Shown: positions 55,737 to 63,246 of the stretch, piece after piece
Layout: each line of letters opens with the position of its first letter
Position numbering within the stretch: the stretch's first letter is position 1
NCBI RefSeq assembly: GCF_003709565.1
Contig: NZ_QNRC01000010.1
Location: 62,001 to 126,000, forward strand
Length of the DNA stretch: 64,000 nucleotides
Reading direction: 5' to 3'
Source: Paracoccus sigandri
GTDB lineage: Bacteria > Pseudomonadota > Alphaproteobacteria > Rhodobacterales > Rhodobacteraceae
Made by a program: the position numbers and the translations under genes
Notes under the pieces: generated by a model
Told to the model about the DNA's origin: nothing
What the model saw: only the letters and a program-made list of their open reading frames with translations
The model's database searches: none

Positions 55737-56324
55737 TCAGGCCGCCGACGAGAACCATTCTGGCTCGTTGCCCGGCGTCCACTTGATGTTGCACCCGATC
55801 GAGGGCACCTGCCGCCCCTCGACCTGGGCCCCGGCCAGCACCTTCTCGACCGCCGCGCGCAGATCCGCGCCGGTCACGGGCTTGCCGTTTCCGGGGCGCG
55901 CATCGTCGAACTGGCCGTGATAGGCCAGCCGGCGCTGGCCGTCGAACAGGAAGAAATCCGGCGTGCAGGCGGCGCCATAGGCCTTGGCGACGGCCTGGTC
56001 GGCATCCTTCAGATAGGGGAAGTCATAACCCTGCTGCGCGGCTTCCTGGCCGATCCGGGCCAGGGTTTCCTCGGGATGCGCGACGGGATCGTTCGCATTG
56101 ATGCCGACGATGGCAAGCCCCCTGGGGCCGTATTCGCGCGCGAAATCGGCCAAGGCCTCGCGGATCAGGACGACGAAGGGGCAGCGGTTGGACAGGAACG
56201 CGACCAGCAGCGCGGGGCTTTCCTGGCTGTCCGCCAGCCGGTGCAGCCTGCCATCCGCATCCGGCAGCAGGAAGTCGGCGGCAGGCGTTCCCAGCGCGAT
56301 GGGATTCGATTCGGTTTTGGGCAT
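55737..56324 (-). CDS. thioredoxin-fold (AhpC/TSA-like) protein
   Basis: A 195-aa peroxiredoxin-like thioredoxin-fold protein with GTPAADFLLPDADGRLH, LSNRCPFVVLIREAL, where a single cysteine stands at the usual position, GINANDP, and CTPDFFLFDGQRRLAYHGQFDDARPG. The family is often annotated thioredoxin family protein and may reduce peroxides or act in redox repair. It is 46 bp upstream of the flavoprotein gene and could belong to the same transcript. Start at 56324 follows GGAGA. Confidence 0.82.
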   Translation of the reverse strand: MPKTESNPIALGTPAADFLLPDADGRLHRLADSQESPALLVAFLSNRCPFVVLIREALADFAREYGPRGLAIVGINANDPVAHPEETLARIGQEAAQQGYDFPYLKDADQAVAKAYGAACTPDFFLFDGQRRLAYHGQFDDARPGNGKPVTGADLRAAVEKVLAGAQVEGRQVPSIGCNIKWTPGNEPEWFSSAA

Positions 56325-56627
56325 CTGTGTCTCCGCAAGATCTGGTTGTTCCGTCGCCGGACGGCCGTCGATATATACGACCAATCTTATAGAGATTTGT
56401 GTTCGATTTTCCGGCTGCGGGTGAAAAGCGGTTCTCGTGGCCTGCAGCAAAAGAGAACGGATCGGGATGGCGCGCCGCTCGCCACCATCGAAGGCCACCC
56501 GGCCATGCGACGGTTTCGTGCAGATCATGTGAAACCGCCGGATCGCGGCAGTTTTCCGGCCGGCCCTTCACCCGAATGTCATACCGGCCGGCTATGGGTG
56601 ATTCATCCGAATGACTGGACGGGCAAC
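56325..56627. promoter_or_regulatory. divergent control region, thioredoxin-like operon and phnF
   Basis: A 303-bp gene-free stretch with an AT-rich core (56368-56402). GTCG-N7-CGAC at 56367-56381 is a short inverted repeat around ATATATA. No CTGTCAT-type Pho box was recognised. The phnF side contains CATACCGGCCGGCTATG, which is only partly symmetric. Confidence 0.4.
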
Positions 56628-57356
56628 ATGCAGACCAACTGGCAGATGATCCGGGACCGCCTGGCCGAAGGCATCATGCGGGGCGAATACGCCCCCGGCC
56701 AGCGCCTGCCGACCGAGCCAGAGCTGTGCCGGCATTTCGGCATCGGCCGCCATTCCGTGCGCCGCGCCATCGAGGCGCTGGCGGTCGAGGGCAAGCTGCG
56801 CGTCGAACAGGGGCGCGGCACCTTCGTCGAGACGGCACCGCTGATCGATTACCAGATCGGCCGGCGCACCCGCTTCCGCCAGAACCTGCGCGACCAGGGC
56901 GTGGCGCCGGGGGGCGACCTGATCGAGGCCGGGCTGGTGCCCGCCCCCGCCGCGATCGCCCGTGCGCTGGACCTGCCCGAGGGCGCGCCGGTGCATCGGG
57001 TGCTGACCCGCGGACTGGCCGACGACGTGCCGATCAATATCGGCCTGTCCTGGCATTCGGCGGATCGCTTTGCCGATTTCGGCAGCCGCAGACGCCAGGG
57101 CGAGAAGGTGACCGACATCTATCGCACCCATGGCATCGCCGATTACTTCCGCCGCTCCACCTCGATCCTCGCCCGCCGCGCCAGCCCGGACGAGGCGCGG
57201 CTGCTGGCCCAGCATCCGGCGCTGCCGGTGCTGGTCGTGCAGAAGACCGACGTGGACGTGGAAGGCCGCCCCATCGGCCATTCGCAGGGCGTCTGGTCGG
57301 CCGAACGGGTGCAGTTCACGCTGGATACCGACCCCTCGCCGCCGGGCACGGGATAG
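56628..57356 (+). CDS. phnF: GntR/HutC-family phosphonate regulator PhnF
   Basis: A 242-aa regulator with an N-terminal GntR helix-turn-helix (WQMIRDRLAEGIMRGEYAPGQRLPTE then LCRHFGIGRHSVRRAIEALAVEGKLR) and a C-terminal UTRA effector domain (DYQIGRRTRF, DIYRTHGIADYF, VLVVQKTDVDVEGRPIGHSQ). It leads the phn operon, 43 bp before phnG, and probably represses it. The start at 56628 lacks a strong ribosome site. No convincing alternative in-frame ATG lies close upstream. Confidence 0.9.
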   Translation: MQTNWQMIRDRLAEGIMRGEYAPGQRLPTEPELCRHFGIGRHSVRRAIEALAVEGKLRVEQGRGTFVETAPLIDYQIGRRTRFRQNLRDQGVAPGGDLIEAGLVPAPAAIARALDLPEGAPVHRVLTRGLADDVPINIGLSWHSADRFADFGSRRRQGEKVTDIYRTHGIADYFRRSTSILARRASPDEARLLAQHPALPVLVVQKTDVDVEGRPIGHSQGVWSAERVQFTLDTDPSPPGTG

Positions 57357-57399
57357 GAGCGCGCCGGGACAGGCCGGCCACAGAAGGAATGAGGACAGG

Positions 57400-57852
57400 A
57401 TGTCTGACGAGAATGACCCGGACCCGTCCGGGGGGATGGATCACGCGCGCCTGCTGGAAACGCTGGCGGGGGCCGAGGCGACACGGCTGAAGGCGCTGGC
57501 CGAGATGCTGCTGCCCCTGCTGCCCGCCCCCGAGGTCCTGAAAAGCGGCACCGGCCTTGTCATGCTGCCGATGCGCGACACGGTGCAGGGCACCGATTTC
57601 CATCTGGGCGAGGTCCTGGTCGCCGAGGCGCATCTGCGCCTGCCCTCGGGCATCGAGGGTTACGGCATGGTGACCGGCCGCGACCTGGAACGCGCGATGG
57701 CCATGGCGGTGGTCGATGCCGCCGCCGCCGAAGGGGTGCAGCCCGAGGCCATCGCCCGCTTCCTGCACGCCGAGGCCGCCCGGATCGCCGCCGCCGACCG
57801 CGACATCCTGCGCGCCGTCGAGGCCACGCGGGTCGAGATGGAGACCTTCTGA
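57400..57852 (+). CDS. phnG: C-P lyase subunit PhnG
   Basis: A 150-aa subunit of the PhnGHIJ core complex. Family features are RLKALAEMLLP, GLVMLPMRDTVQGTDFHLGEVLVAEAHL and GYGMVTGRDLERAMAMAVVDAA. PhnG supports PhnI-dependent nucleosidase chemistry in which the adenine of ATP is replaced by phosphonate. AGGACAGG before the ATG. Its last base is the first of phnH. Confidence 0.92.
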   Translation: MSDENDPDPSGGMDHARLLETLAGAEATRLKALAEMLLPLLPAPEVLKSGTGLVMLPMRDTVQGTDFHLGEVLVAEAHLRLPSGIEGYGMVTGRDLERAMAMAVVDAAAAEGVQPEAIARFLHAEAARIAAADRDILRAVEATRVEMETF

Positions 57853-58382
57853 TGCACGCAGCCCCGCTTCCCGACCCCGCCGAGACCCGCGACAACGCCA
57901 CCTTCGAGGCGCTGCTGCGGGCGCTGTCCCGCCCCGGCCAGGTGCACGGCCTGCCCCGGCCCGGCCTGCTGCCCGCGGCGCTGGCGCTGGTCGACCTGGA
58001 ATGCGCCGTCTTCACCGACGATCCGGCGCTGGCCCCGGCCCTTGCCGGCACCGGCGCGCGCCTGGCCGAAGCCGCGGTGGCGGATTACCTGTTCCTCAGC
58101 GGCAACCCGCTGGCGGCGGCGGGCAGCGCACCCGTCGGATCGGCGCTCCACCCCGAGAACGGCGCGACGCTGCTGATCGCCACCGGGCTGAGCGGCGGCC
58201 CGGCCCTGCGCCTGACCGGCCCCGGCATCGACGGCAGCATCCGCATCGCCCCCGCCCTGAACCCCGCCCTGTGGTCGCTGCGCGAGGCGCGCGCCGCCTA
58301 TCCGCTGGGGTTCGAGCTGTTCCTTGTCGAGGGCGCGCAGGCGATCGGCCTGCCGCGCTCGACCCGCATCGAGGTGCTGTGA
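57852..58382 (+). CDS. phnH: C-P lyase subunit PhnH
   Basis: A 176-aa subunit, a homologue of E. coli PhnH that forms dimers in the C-P lyase core. RDNATFEALLRALSRPGQVHGLP is the conserved N-terminal signature, and FTDDPALAP, HPENGATLLIATGL and LTGPGIDGS mark the body. One-base overlaps with phnG and phnI imply coupled translation. Confidence 0.92.
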   Translation: MHAAPLPDPAETRDNATFEALLRALSRPGQVHGLPRPGLLPAALALVDLECAVFTDDPALAPALAGTGARLAEAAVADYLFLSGNPLAAAGSAPVGSALHPENGATLLIATGLSGGPALRLTGPGIDGSIRIAPALNPALWSLREARAAYPLGFELFLVEGAQAIGLPRSTRIEVL

Positions 58383-59533
58383 TGGCCTATGTCGCAACGC
58401 GCGGGGGCGAACGCGCCATCGCCCAGTCCGAACGGCTCTATCGCGAAGGCCTGGGTCCCATCGACCGCGACCGGGTGGCGGCGGTGGCCGATGCCCTGCC
58501 CTGGCTGGTGGACCGGGTGATGGGCGAGGCGTCGCTCTACGAGCCCGAACTGGCGGCGCTGGCGCTGGCGCAGACCGGCGGCGATCTCTACGAAGCGGTG
58601 CTGCTGCTGCGCGCATGGCGCACCACCCAGCCGCGGCTGGCCATCGCCCGGCCGGTGACGCAGGACCGGCTCTTCACCCATCGCCGCATCTCGGCCGCCT
58701 TCAAGGACATCCCCGGCGGCCAGATCCTCGGCCCGACGCTGGACTATTCGCACCGCATCCTTGCGACCGAGGTGCTGGAAGGCCGGCCCCTGACCCCCGC
58801 CCCGGTCCAAAAGGCCGACCGGCCCGCGCCGCCGCACCATCCCTCGCTGGCCGCATGGCAGAAGGCGCAGGGGCTGGTCGCCGATCCCGCGCCCGAGGAG
58901 GTCGCCCCCGAGGCGATCCCCGACCTGACCCGCGAACCGCTGCTGTTCCCCGCCCCGCGCGCCCACCGGCTGCAGGGCCTCGCCCGCGCCGACAGCGGCG
59001 GCGTGCTGGCGCTGGGTTATTCCGCCATGCGCGGCCATGGCAACGCCCATCCCACGGTGAACGAACTGAGGCTGGCCGAGGCCGAGCTCCGCGTCCCCCA
59101 CCCGCGCGGCACGGTCTTCTCGGCCGGCCGGGTGAAGGTCTCGCAGGCCGAGGTCGCCGCCAAGGAAGGCGGGACGCGGATCCGGCTGGGCTTCGCCGCC
59201 ACGCTCGGCTGGAACGAGGTCAAGGTGATCGCCGCCGCGACCCTGGACCTGAACGCGCCCGGCGCCGCCAAGGGCACGCCCACCGAGGAGGAATTCTTCC
59301 TCTACCACACCGAACCCGTCGAGGCCTCGGGCTTCTGCATCCATTTCAAGCTGCCCCATTACGTCACCTTCCAGTCGGCGCTGGACGCGATGCGCGACGC
59401 CAATGCCCGCAAGACCCAGCCCCCCGCCGATCCCCTTCTTCGTTGCGAAAATACCCTCGGGGGGTCCGGGGGGCGAAGCGCCCCCGGCGCGCCGCACGCC
59501 CCCGCCCACCCGGCCAAGGAGACCACGGAATGA
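58382..59533 (+). CDS. phnI: C-P lyase subunit PhnI
   Basis: A 383-aa purine ribonucleoside-triphosphate phosphonylase subunit. It carries the N-terminal AYVATRGGERAIAQSE, the mid part RRISAAFKDIPGGQILGPTLDYSHR, GYSAMRGHGNAHPTVNELR and FCIHFKLPHYVTFQSALDAM. Homologues usually end soon after this last segment (E. coli PhnI is 354 aa). Here about 32 extra residues (from near 352) are encoded by a GC-rich hairpin repeat, giving a low-complexity tail. The stop overlaps phnJ as ATGA. Confidence 0.92.
   Translation: MAYVATRGGERAIAQSERLYREGLGPIDRDRVAAVADALPWLVDRVMGEASLYEPELAALALAQTGGDLYEAVLLLRAWRTTQPRLAIARPVTQDRLFTHRRISAAFKDIPGGQILGPTLDYSHRILATEVLEGRPLTPAPVQKADRPAPPHHPSLAAWQKAQGLVADPAPEEVAPEAIPDLTREPLLFPAPRAHRLQGLARADSGGVLALGYSAMRGHGNAHPTVNELRLAEAELRVPHPRGTVFSAGRVKVSQAEVAAKEGGTRIRLGFAATLGWNEVKVIAAATLDLNAPGAAKGTPTEEEFFLYHTEPVEASGFCIHFKLPHYVTFQSALDAMRDANARKTQPPADPLLRCENTLGGSGGRSAPGAPHAPAHPAKETTE
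59435..59488. repeat. REP-like GC-rich hairpin repeat inside the phnI 3' end
   Basis: CTTCGTTGCGAAAATACC at 59438-59455 is followed by CTCGGGGGGT and a 9-bp hairpin: CCGGGGGGC (59466-59474), loop GAA, GCGCCCCCGG (59478-59487), with one bulged G. It resembles dispersed repeats of Rhodobacterales intergenic regions, as far as remembered. No second copy was noticed in this window. Confidence 0.5.
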
Positions 59534-60444
59534 CCGCACTCGGCGAACTGACCCGGCCCTGGCAGGCGATGAGCTACGGCTTCCTCGACCCCTCGGCCAA
59601 GCGCGAGATGCGCCGCGCCATGCTGAAGGCCGTCGCCGTGCCCGGCTGCCAGATCCCCTATGCCAGCCGCGAGGTGCCGATGGCACGCGGCTGGGGCACG
59701 GGCGGATTGCAGGTGACGCTGACGCTGGTCAATCCCGGCTCGGTCGTGAAGGTGATCGACCAGGGCGCCGACGACAGCGTGAACGCGGTCTCGATCCGGC
59801 AATTCGTCCAGAAGGTCGCCGGCGCCCGCGGCACATGGGACACGCAGGAGGCCACGATCCTGCAATCGCGCCACCGCATCCCCGAGGAAAAGCTGCGCGA
59901 GGACCAGATCCTCGTGCTGCAGGTCCCCAATCCCGAACCGCTGCGGCCGGTCCAGCCGAACATGTCGCTGGCCCGCCAGATGCATGCGGATGCCGATTAC
60001 GGGCGGCTGTGGCTGGTGCTCTATGAGCAGGTCGTGCGCTCGGGGCGGATCATGCAGGGGGCGTCCTACCCGGCGCTGGTCAATGGTCGCCATGTGATGA
60101 CGCCCTCGCCGATCCCGCGCTGGGACCTGCCCAAGCTGGACATGGCGCGGCACCTGACGCTGCTGTCGGCGGGACGCGAGAAGCGCATCTTCGCCGTGCC
60201 CCCCTTCACCCGCGTCCAGCCGCTGGCCTTCGACGACATCCCCTTCCGCGTCGAGGATCACGCCAGCCTGGTCTGCCACCGCTCGGGCGTCGCCGGCTTC
60301 TTCATGAACGAGATCCCGCAGCCCGACGGCAGCGCGCGGCACGAATTGTCCGACAGCCATTTCGGCATCAAGGCGATCCGCCGCAGCGAAGGCGAGGCGG
60401 TGGAGATCGGCGAAACCTGGTACCGGAACGGAGCGGTGACATGA
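59530..60444 (+). CDS. phnJ: C-P lyase subunit PhnJ, lacking canonical cysteine ligands
   Basis: A 304-aa PhnJ homologue. In E. coli, PhnJ is the radical-SAM-like subunit that breaks the C-P bond, with a [4Fe-4S] cluster on Cys241/244/266, Cys272 in catalysis and a glycyl radical at Gly32. Here the N-terminal two thirds are well conserved (KVIDQGADDSVNAVSIRQF, RHRIPEEKLREDQI, SPIPRWDLPKLDMA, AGREKRIFAVPPFTRV), and the glycine is kept at position 39 (AVAVPGC). By hand alignment, however, Cys241, Cys266 and Cys272 correspond to Ser246, Leu273 and Gly279; only Cys249 remains, with His244, His250, His271 and His277 nearby. No frameshift is seen. The start overlaps phnI as ATGA and the stop overlaps phnK. 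Confidence 0.9.
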   Translation: MTALGELTRPWQAMSYGFLDPSAKREMRRAMLKAVAVPGCQIPYASREVPMARGWGTGGLQVTLTLVNPGSVVKVIDQGADDSVNAVSIRQFVQKVAGARGTWDTQEATILQSRHRIPEEKLREDQILVLQVPNPEPLRPVQPNMSLARQMHADADYGRLWLVLYEQVVRSGRIMQGASYPALVNGRHVMTPSPIPRWDLPKLDMARHLTLLSAGREKRIFAVPPFTRVQPLAFDDIPFRVEDHASLVCHRSGVAGFFMNEIPQPDGSARHELSDSHFGIKAIRRSEGEAVEIGETWYRNGAVT

Positions 60445-61268
60445 GCCTGCCTTCCCCCCGCCCCGCCCCGCAGCAACCCCCGCGCGACCTGCCGCGCCTG
60501 ATGACCACGCCGCCGATCCTGGCCATGACCGGCATCAGCCGCCGCTTCGGCGATGTCGTGGCGCTTCAGGACGTGTCCGCCACCGTCTATCCCGGCGAGG
60601 TCCTGGGCATCGTCGGCGAAAGCGGCTCGGGCAAGTCGACGCTGCTCAGGATGATGAACCTGGAGGACAGCCCGGACAGCGGCGACTATCGCCTGGCCAT
60701 TCCGGGCGCCGCCGGCAACCTGTTCGACCTGGACCGCTACCGGCGGCGGATGCTGTGCGCGCGCCATGTCGGCATCGTCTACCAGAACCCGCATCTGGGC
60801 CTGCTGATGGGCCATTCCTCGTCCGGCAACGTGGCCGAGCGGTTGCTGATCGCGGGCGAGCGGCGCTTTGCCGTGCTGGGGGGGCGGGCGCGCGAGGCGC
60901 TGGACGCCTCGGAATTCCCGCTGGAGCGGATCGATGCCCGGCCGATCGAGCTGTCGGGCGGGATGCAGCAGCGGGTGCAGCTGGCCAAGGCCATCGCGCT
61001 GGAGCCGGCGCTGCTGCTGCTGGACGAGCCGACGACGGGGCTGGACGTCTCGGTCCAGGCGCTGGTTCTGGACACGCTGAAGCGGCTGCAGCGCGACCGC
61101 GCGATCACCATGGTGCTGGTCAGCCACGACCTGGGCGTCATCCGCACCATGGCCGACCGGGTCATGGTCATGCGCCGCGGGCGCGTGGTCGAGGAGGGGC
61201 TGGCCGACCAGATCTTCCAGGATCCCCAGCACCCCTACACCCAGGCCCTTGTCCATGCGAAACTGTAA
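60441..61268 (+). CDS. phnK: C-P lyase ATPase subunit PhnK
   Basis: A 275-aa ABC-type ATPase associated with the PhnGHIJ core. Walker [10 protein letters not shown], signature LSGGMQQRV, Walker B LLLLDEPTTGLDVS, H-loop LVSHDLGVI and C-terminal DPQHPYTQALVHAKL, as in PhnK. A proline-rich N-terminus of about 25 residues precedes the domain. PhnK binds the PhnI/J face and gates active-site opening. The start overlaps phnJ as ATGA. Confidence 0.92.
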   Translation: MSLPSPRPAPQQPPRDLPRLMTTPPILAMTGISRRFGDVVALQDVSATVYPGEVLGIVGESGSGKSTLLRMMNLEDSPDSGDYRLAIPGAAGNLFDLDRYRRRMLCARHVGIVYQNPHLGLLMGHSSSGNVAERLLIAGERRFAVLGGRAREALDASEFPLERIDARPIELSGGMQQRVQLAKAIALEPALLLLDEPTTGLDVSVQALVLDTLKRLQRDRAITMVLVSHDLGVIRTMADRVMVMRRGRVVEEGLADQIFQDPQHPYTQALVHAKL

Positions 61269-61274
61269 AGGCTG

Positions 61275-62060
61275 ATGATGACCCTGCAGACACCGCTTCC
61301 CGCCGCCCCACCCCGCGCCGCGCCGCCCTGCGCCGCCTCGGGCGCCCCCGCGCCGGCCCTGCCCGTGATCGAGGTCGAAGGCCTGGCCAAGCATTTCCAG
61401 ATGCACCACCTGGGCCAGCGGCTGGACGCCTTCGCGGGCATCGGCTTCACCCTGATGCCGGGGCAGTTCCTGCTGCTGACCGGCCCCAACGGCGCCGGGA
61501 AATCGACGCTGCTGCGCACGCTCTATCGCAGCTATCTGCCGCAGGCGGGCCATGTCTGGCTGAACACCGCCGAGGGGCGGATCGACCTGGCCCGCGCCGC
61601 CGATGTCGACGTGGCGCTGCTGCGGCGGCGCGAGATCGGCTTCGTCACCCAGTTCCTGATCGCCCGGCCCCGCGTCGCCGCCGAGGATCTGGTGGCCGAA
61701 CCGCTGCGGCTGGCCGGCGCCGCCGCGCCCGAGGCGCTGGAAACCGCCCGCGCGGCCCTGGCCGAATTCGGCGTGAAGCGCGAATTGTGGGCCGCCTATC
61801 CCTCGACCTTCTCGGGCGGCGAACAGCAGAAGGTCAACCTGGCCCGCGCGCTGATCCTGCCGCAGCGATTGCTGCTGCTGGACGAACCCACCGCCTCGCT
61901 GGACGCGGGCGCGCGGGCGGCGCTGCTGCGGCGGCTGGCGGCGCTGAAGGCGCAGGGCGTCGCGATGATCGGCGTCTTTCACCATCCCGGCGACGTGGCC
62001 GGGCTGATCGACGCGGAACTGAACCTTGACAGCAGGGAGACCAGAGATGTGGCTCAGTGA
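61275..62060 (+). CDS. phnL: C-P lyase ATPase subunit PhnL
   Basis: A 261-aa ATPase with Walker A GPNGAGKST, signature FSGGEQQKVN, Walker B LLLLDEPTASLD, and H-loop VFHHPGDV. PhnL forms a dimer with PhnK on the core complex in E. coli. A proline/alanine-rich N-terminus of about 30 residues precedes the nucleotide-binding domain. Two tandem ATGs at 61275 and 61278. Its last 14 bp overlap phnM. Confidence 0.92.
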   Translation: MMTLQTPLPAAPPRAAPPCAASGAPAPALPVIEVEGLAKHFQMHHLGQRLDAFAGIGFTLMPGQFLLLTGPNGAGKSTLLRTLYRSYLPQAGHVWLNTAEGRIDLARAADVDVALLRRREIGFVTQFLIARPRVAAEDLVAEPLRLAGAAAPEALETARAALAEFGVKRELWAAYPSTFSGGEQQKVNLARALILPQRLLLLDEPTASLDAGARAALLRRLAALKAQGVAMIGVFHHPGDVAGLIDAELNLDSRETRDVAQ

Positions 62061-63246
62061 CTTCCGGGTGGTGCTGCCCGACCGGGTGCTGAAGGGCGGA
62101 TCGGTCCGCATCGAGGCCGGGCGCATCGCCGAACTGGCCGAGGGCCCGGTGCCCGGCGCGGCGATCCGGGGCGAGGGGCGGCTGCTGCTGCCCGGCTTCA
62201 TCGACATGCATGGCGACATGATCGAACGCGAGATCGAGCCGCGCCCGATGGTGCGGATGCCGATCGAACTGGGGCTGCGCGACCTGGACCGCAAGCTGGC
62301 CGGCGCGGGCTTCACCACCGCCTATGCGGCGCTGTCCTTCAGCCCCTCCTCGACCTATGGCCATCTGCGCAGCTACGACCATACCAGCGCGGTGATCCGG
62401 GCGCTGAACGCGCTGCGCGACGACCTGCTGGTCGACCACCGCGTCCATGCGCGCTTCGAGATCACCTTCCCCAAGGCGCTGCAGGTGATCGAGGCGCTGA
62501 TCGCCGAGGGCCATGTCTCGCTGATCTCGCTGACCGACCACACGCCCGGCCAGGGCCAGTATCGCGACATCGAGCGGGTGATCCAGCGCACCATGCGCGA
62601 AAGGGGCCTGTCCGAGGACGAGGCCACTGATGCCGTCGCCCGGCGCATCGCCGAACGCACCCGCCCGGCCGAGGAACTGGCGGCGACGCTGGCGGCGATT
62701 TCCGCGACCTGCCACGCGCGGGGCGTGGCGCTGGCCAGCCATGACGACGACACGCCCGAGAAGGTCGAGGTGATGGCGGGGCTGGGCGTCTCGATCAGCG
62801 AATTCCCGGTGACCGAGGAAGCCGCACGGAAGGCCCGCGCGCACGGCCTTGCCACCGCGATGGGCGCGCCGAACGCGCTGCGCGGGCAAAGCTATTCCGG
62901 CAATCTGTCCGCCCGCGCGGCGCATGGCAGGGGGCTTCTGGACATCCTCGCCTCGGACTACCACCCCTCGGCCATGCTGCCCGCGGTGCTGGAACTGGCC
63001 AGGACCGATCCCGACGGGCTGGCCGGGGCGGCGCGGCTGGCGGGGGCCAATGCGGCGCGGGCGCTGGGGCTGGCCGATCGCGGCGGCATCGAGCCCGGCA
63101 AGCGCGCCGATCTGGTGGTGGCCAGCGACGAGGGCATCGGCCATGTGCTGGCCACGCTGCGCGGCGGCCGGGTGATCTATTCCGACGGCAGCCTGGACCA
63201 GCCGCTGGCGGCAGCGCGCGCGCGGGACCTGGAGGCCGCGTCATGA
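62047..63246 (+). CDS. phnM: PhnM, alkylphosphonate triphosphate diphosphohydrolase
   Basis: A 399-aa amidohydrolase-superfamily enzyme that removes pyrophosphate from 5-triphosphoribosyl phosphonate. Metal-site and family motifs: [13 protein letters not shown], the lysine-bearing segment with [37 protein letters not shown] and [26 protein letters not shown]. Start at 62047 after AGGGAGA. The upstream TTG at 62026 is in frame but lacks a good ribosome site. Overlaps phnL by 14 bp and phnC by ATGA. Confidence 0.93.
   Translation: MWLSDFRVVLPDRVLKGGSVRIEAGRIAELAEGPVPGAAIRGEGRLLLPGFIDMHGDMIEREIEPRPMVRMPIELGLRDLDRKLAGAGFTTAYAALSFSPSSTYGHLRSYDHTSAVIRALNALRDDLLVDHRVHARFEITFPKALQVIEALIAEGHVSLISLTDHTPGQGQYRDIERVIQRTMRERGLSEDEATDAVARRIAERTRPAEELAATLAAISATCHARGVALASHDDDTPEKVEVMAGLGVSISEFPVTEEAARKARAHGLATAMGAPNALRGQSYSGNLSARAAHGRGLLDILASDYHPSAMLPAVLELARTDPDGLAGAARLAGANAARALGLADRGGIEPGKRADLVVASDEGIGHVLATLRGGRVIYSDGSLDQPLAAARARDLEAAS

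Noticed and set aside
56325..57399. Pho box for the phn operon
   Set aside because: No pair of CTGTCAT-like repeats with 4-bp spacing was found before phnF or phnG. Control by PhoB may act elsewhere or not at all.
59530..60444. A frameshift in phnJ as the reason for missing cysteines
   Set aside because: The aligned frame continues through the C-terminal region with recognisable residues (CHRSG, SDSHFG) and reaches an ATGA overlap with phnK. No nearby frame carries a CxxC...C motif, so substitution is the simpler reading.
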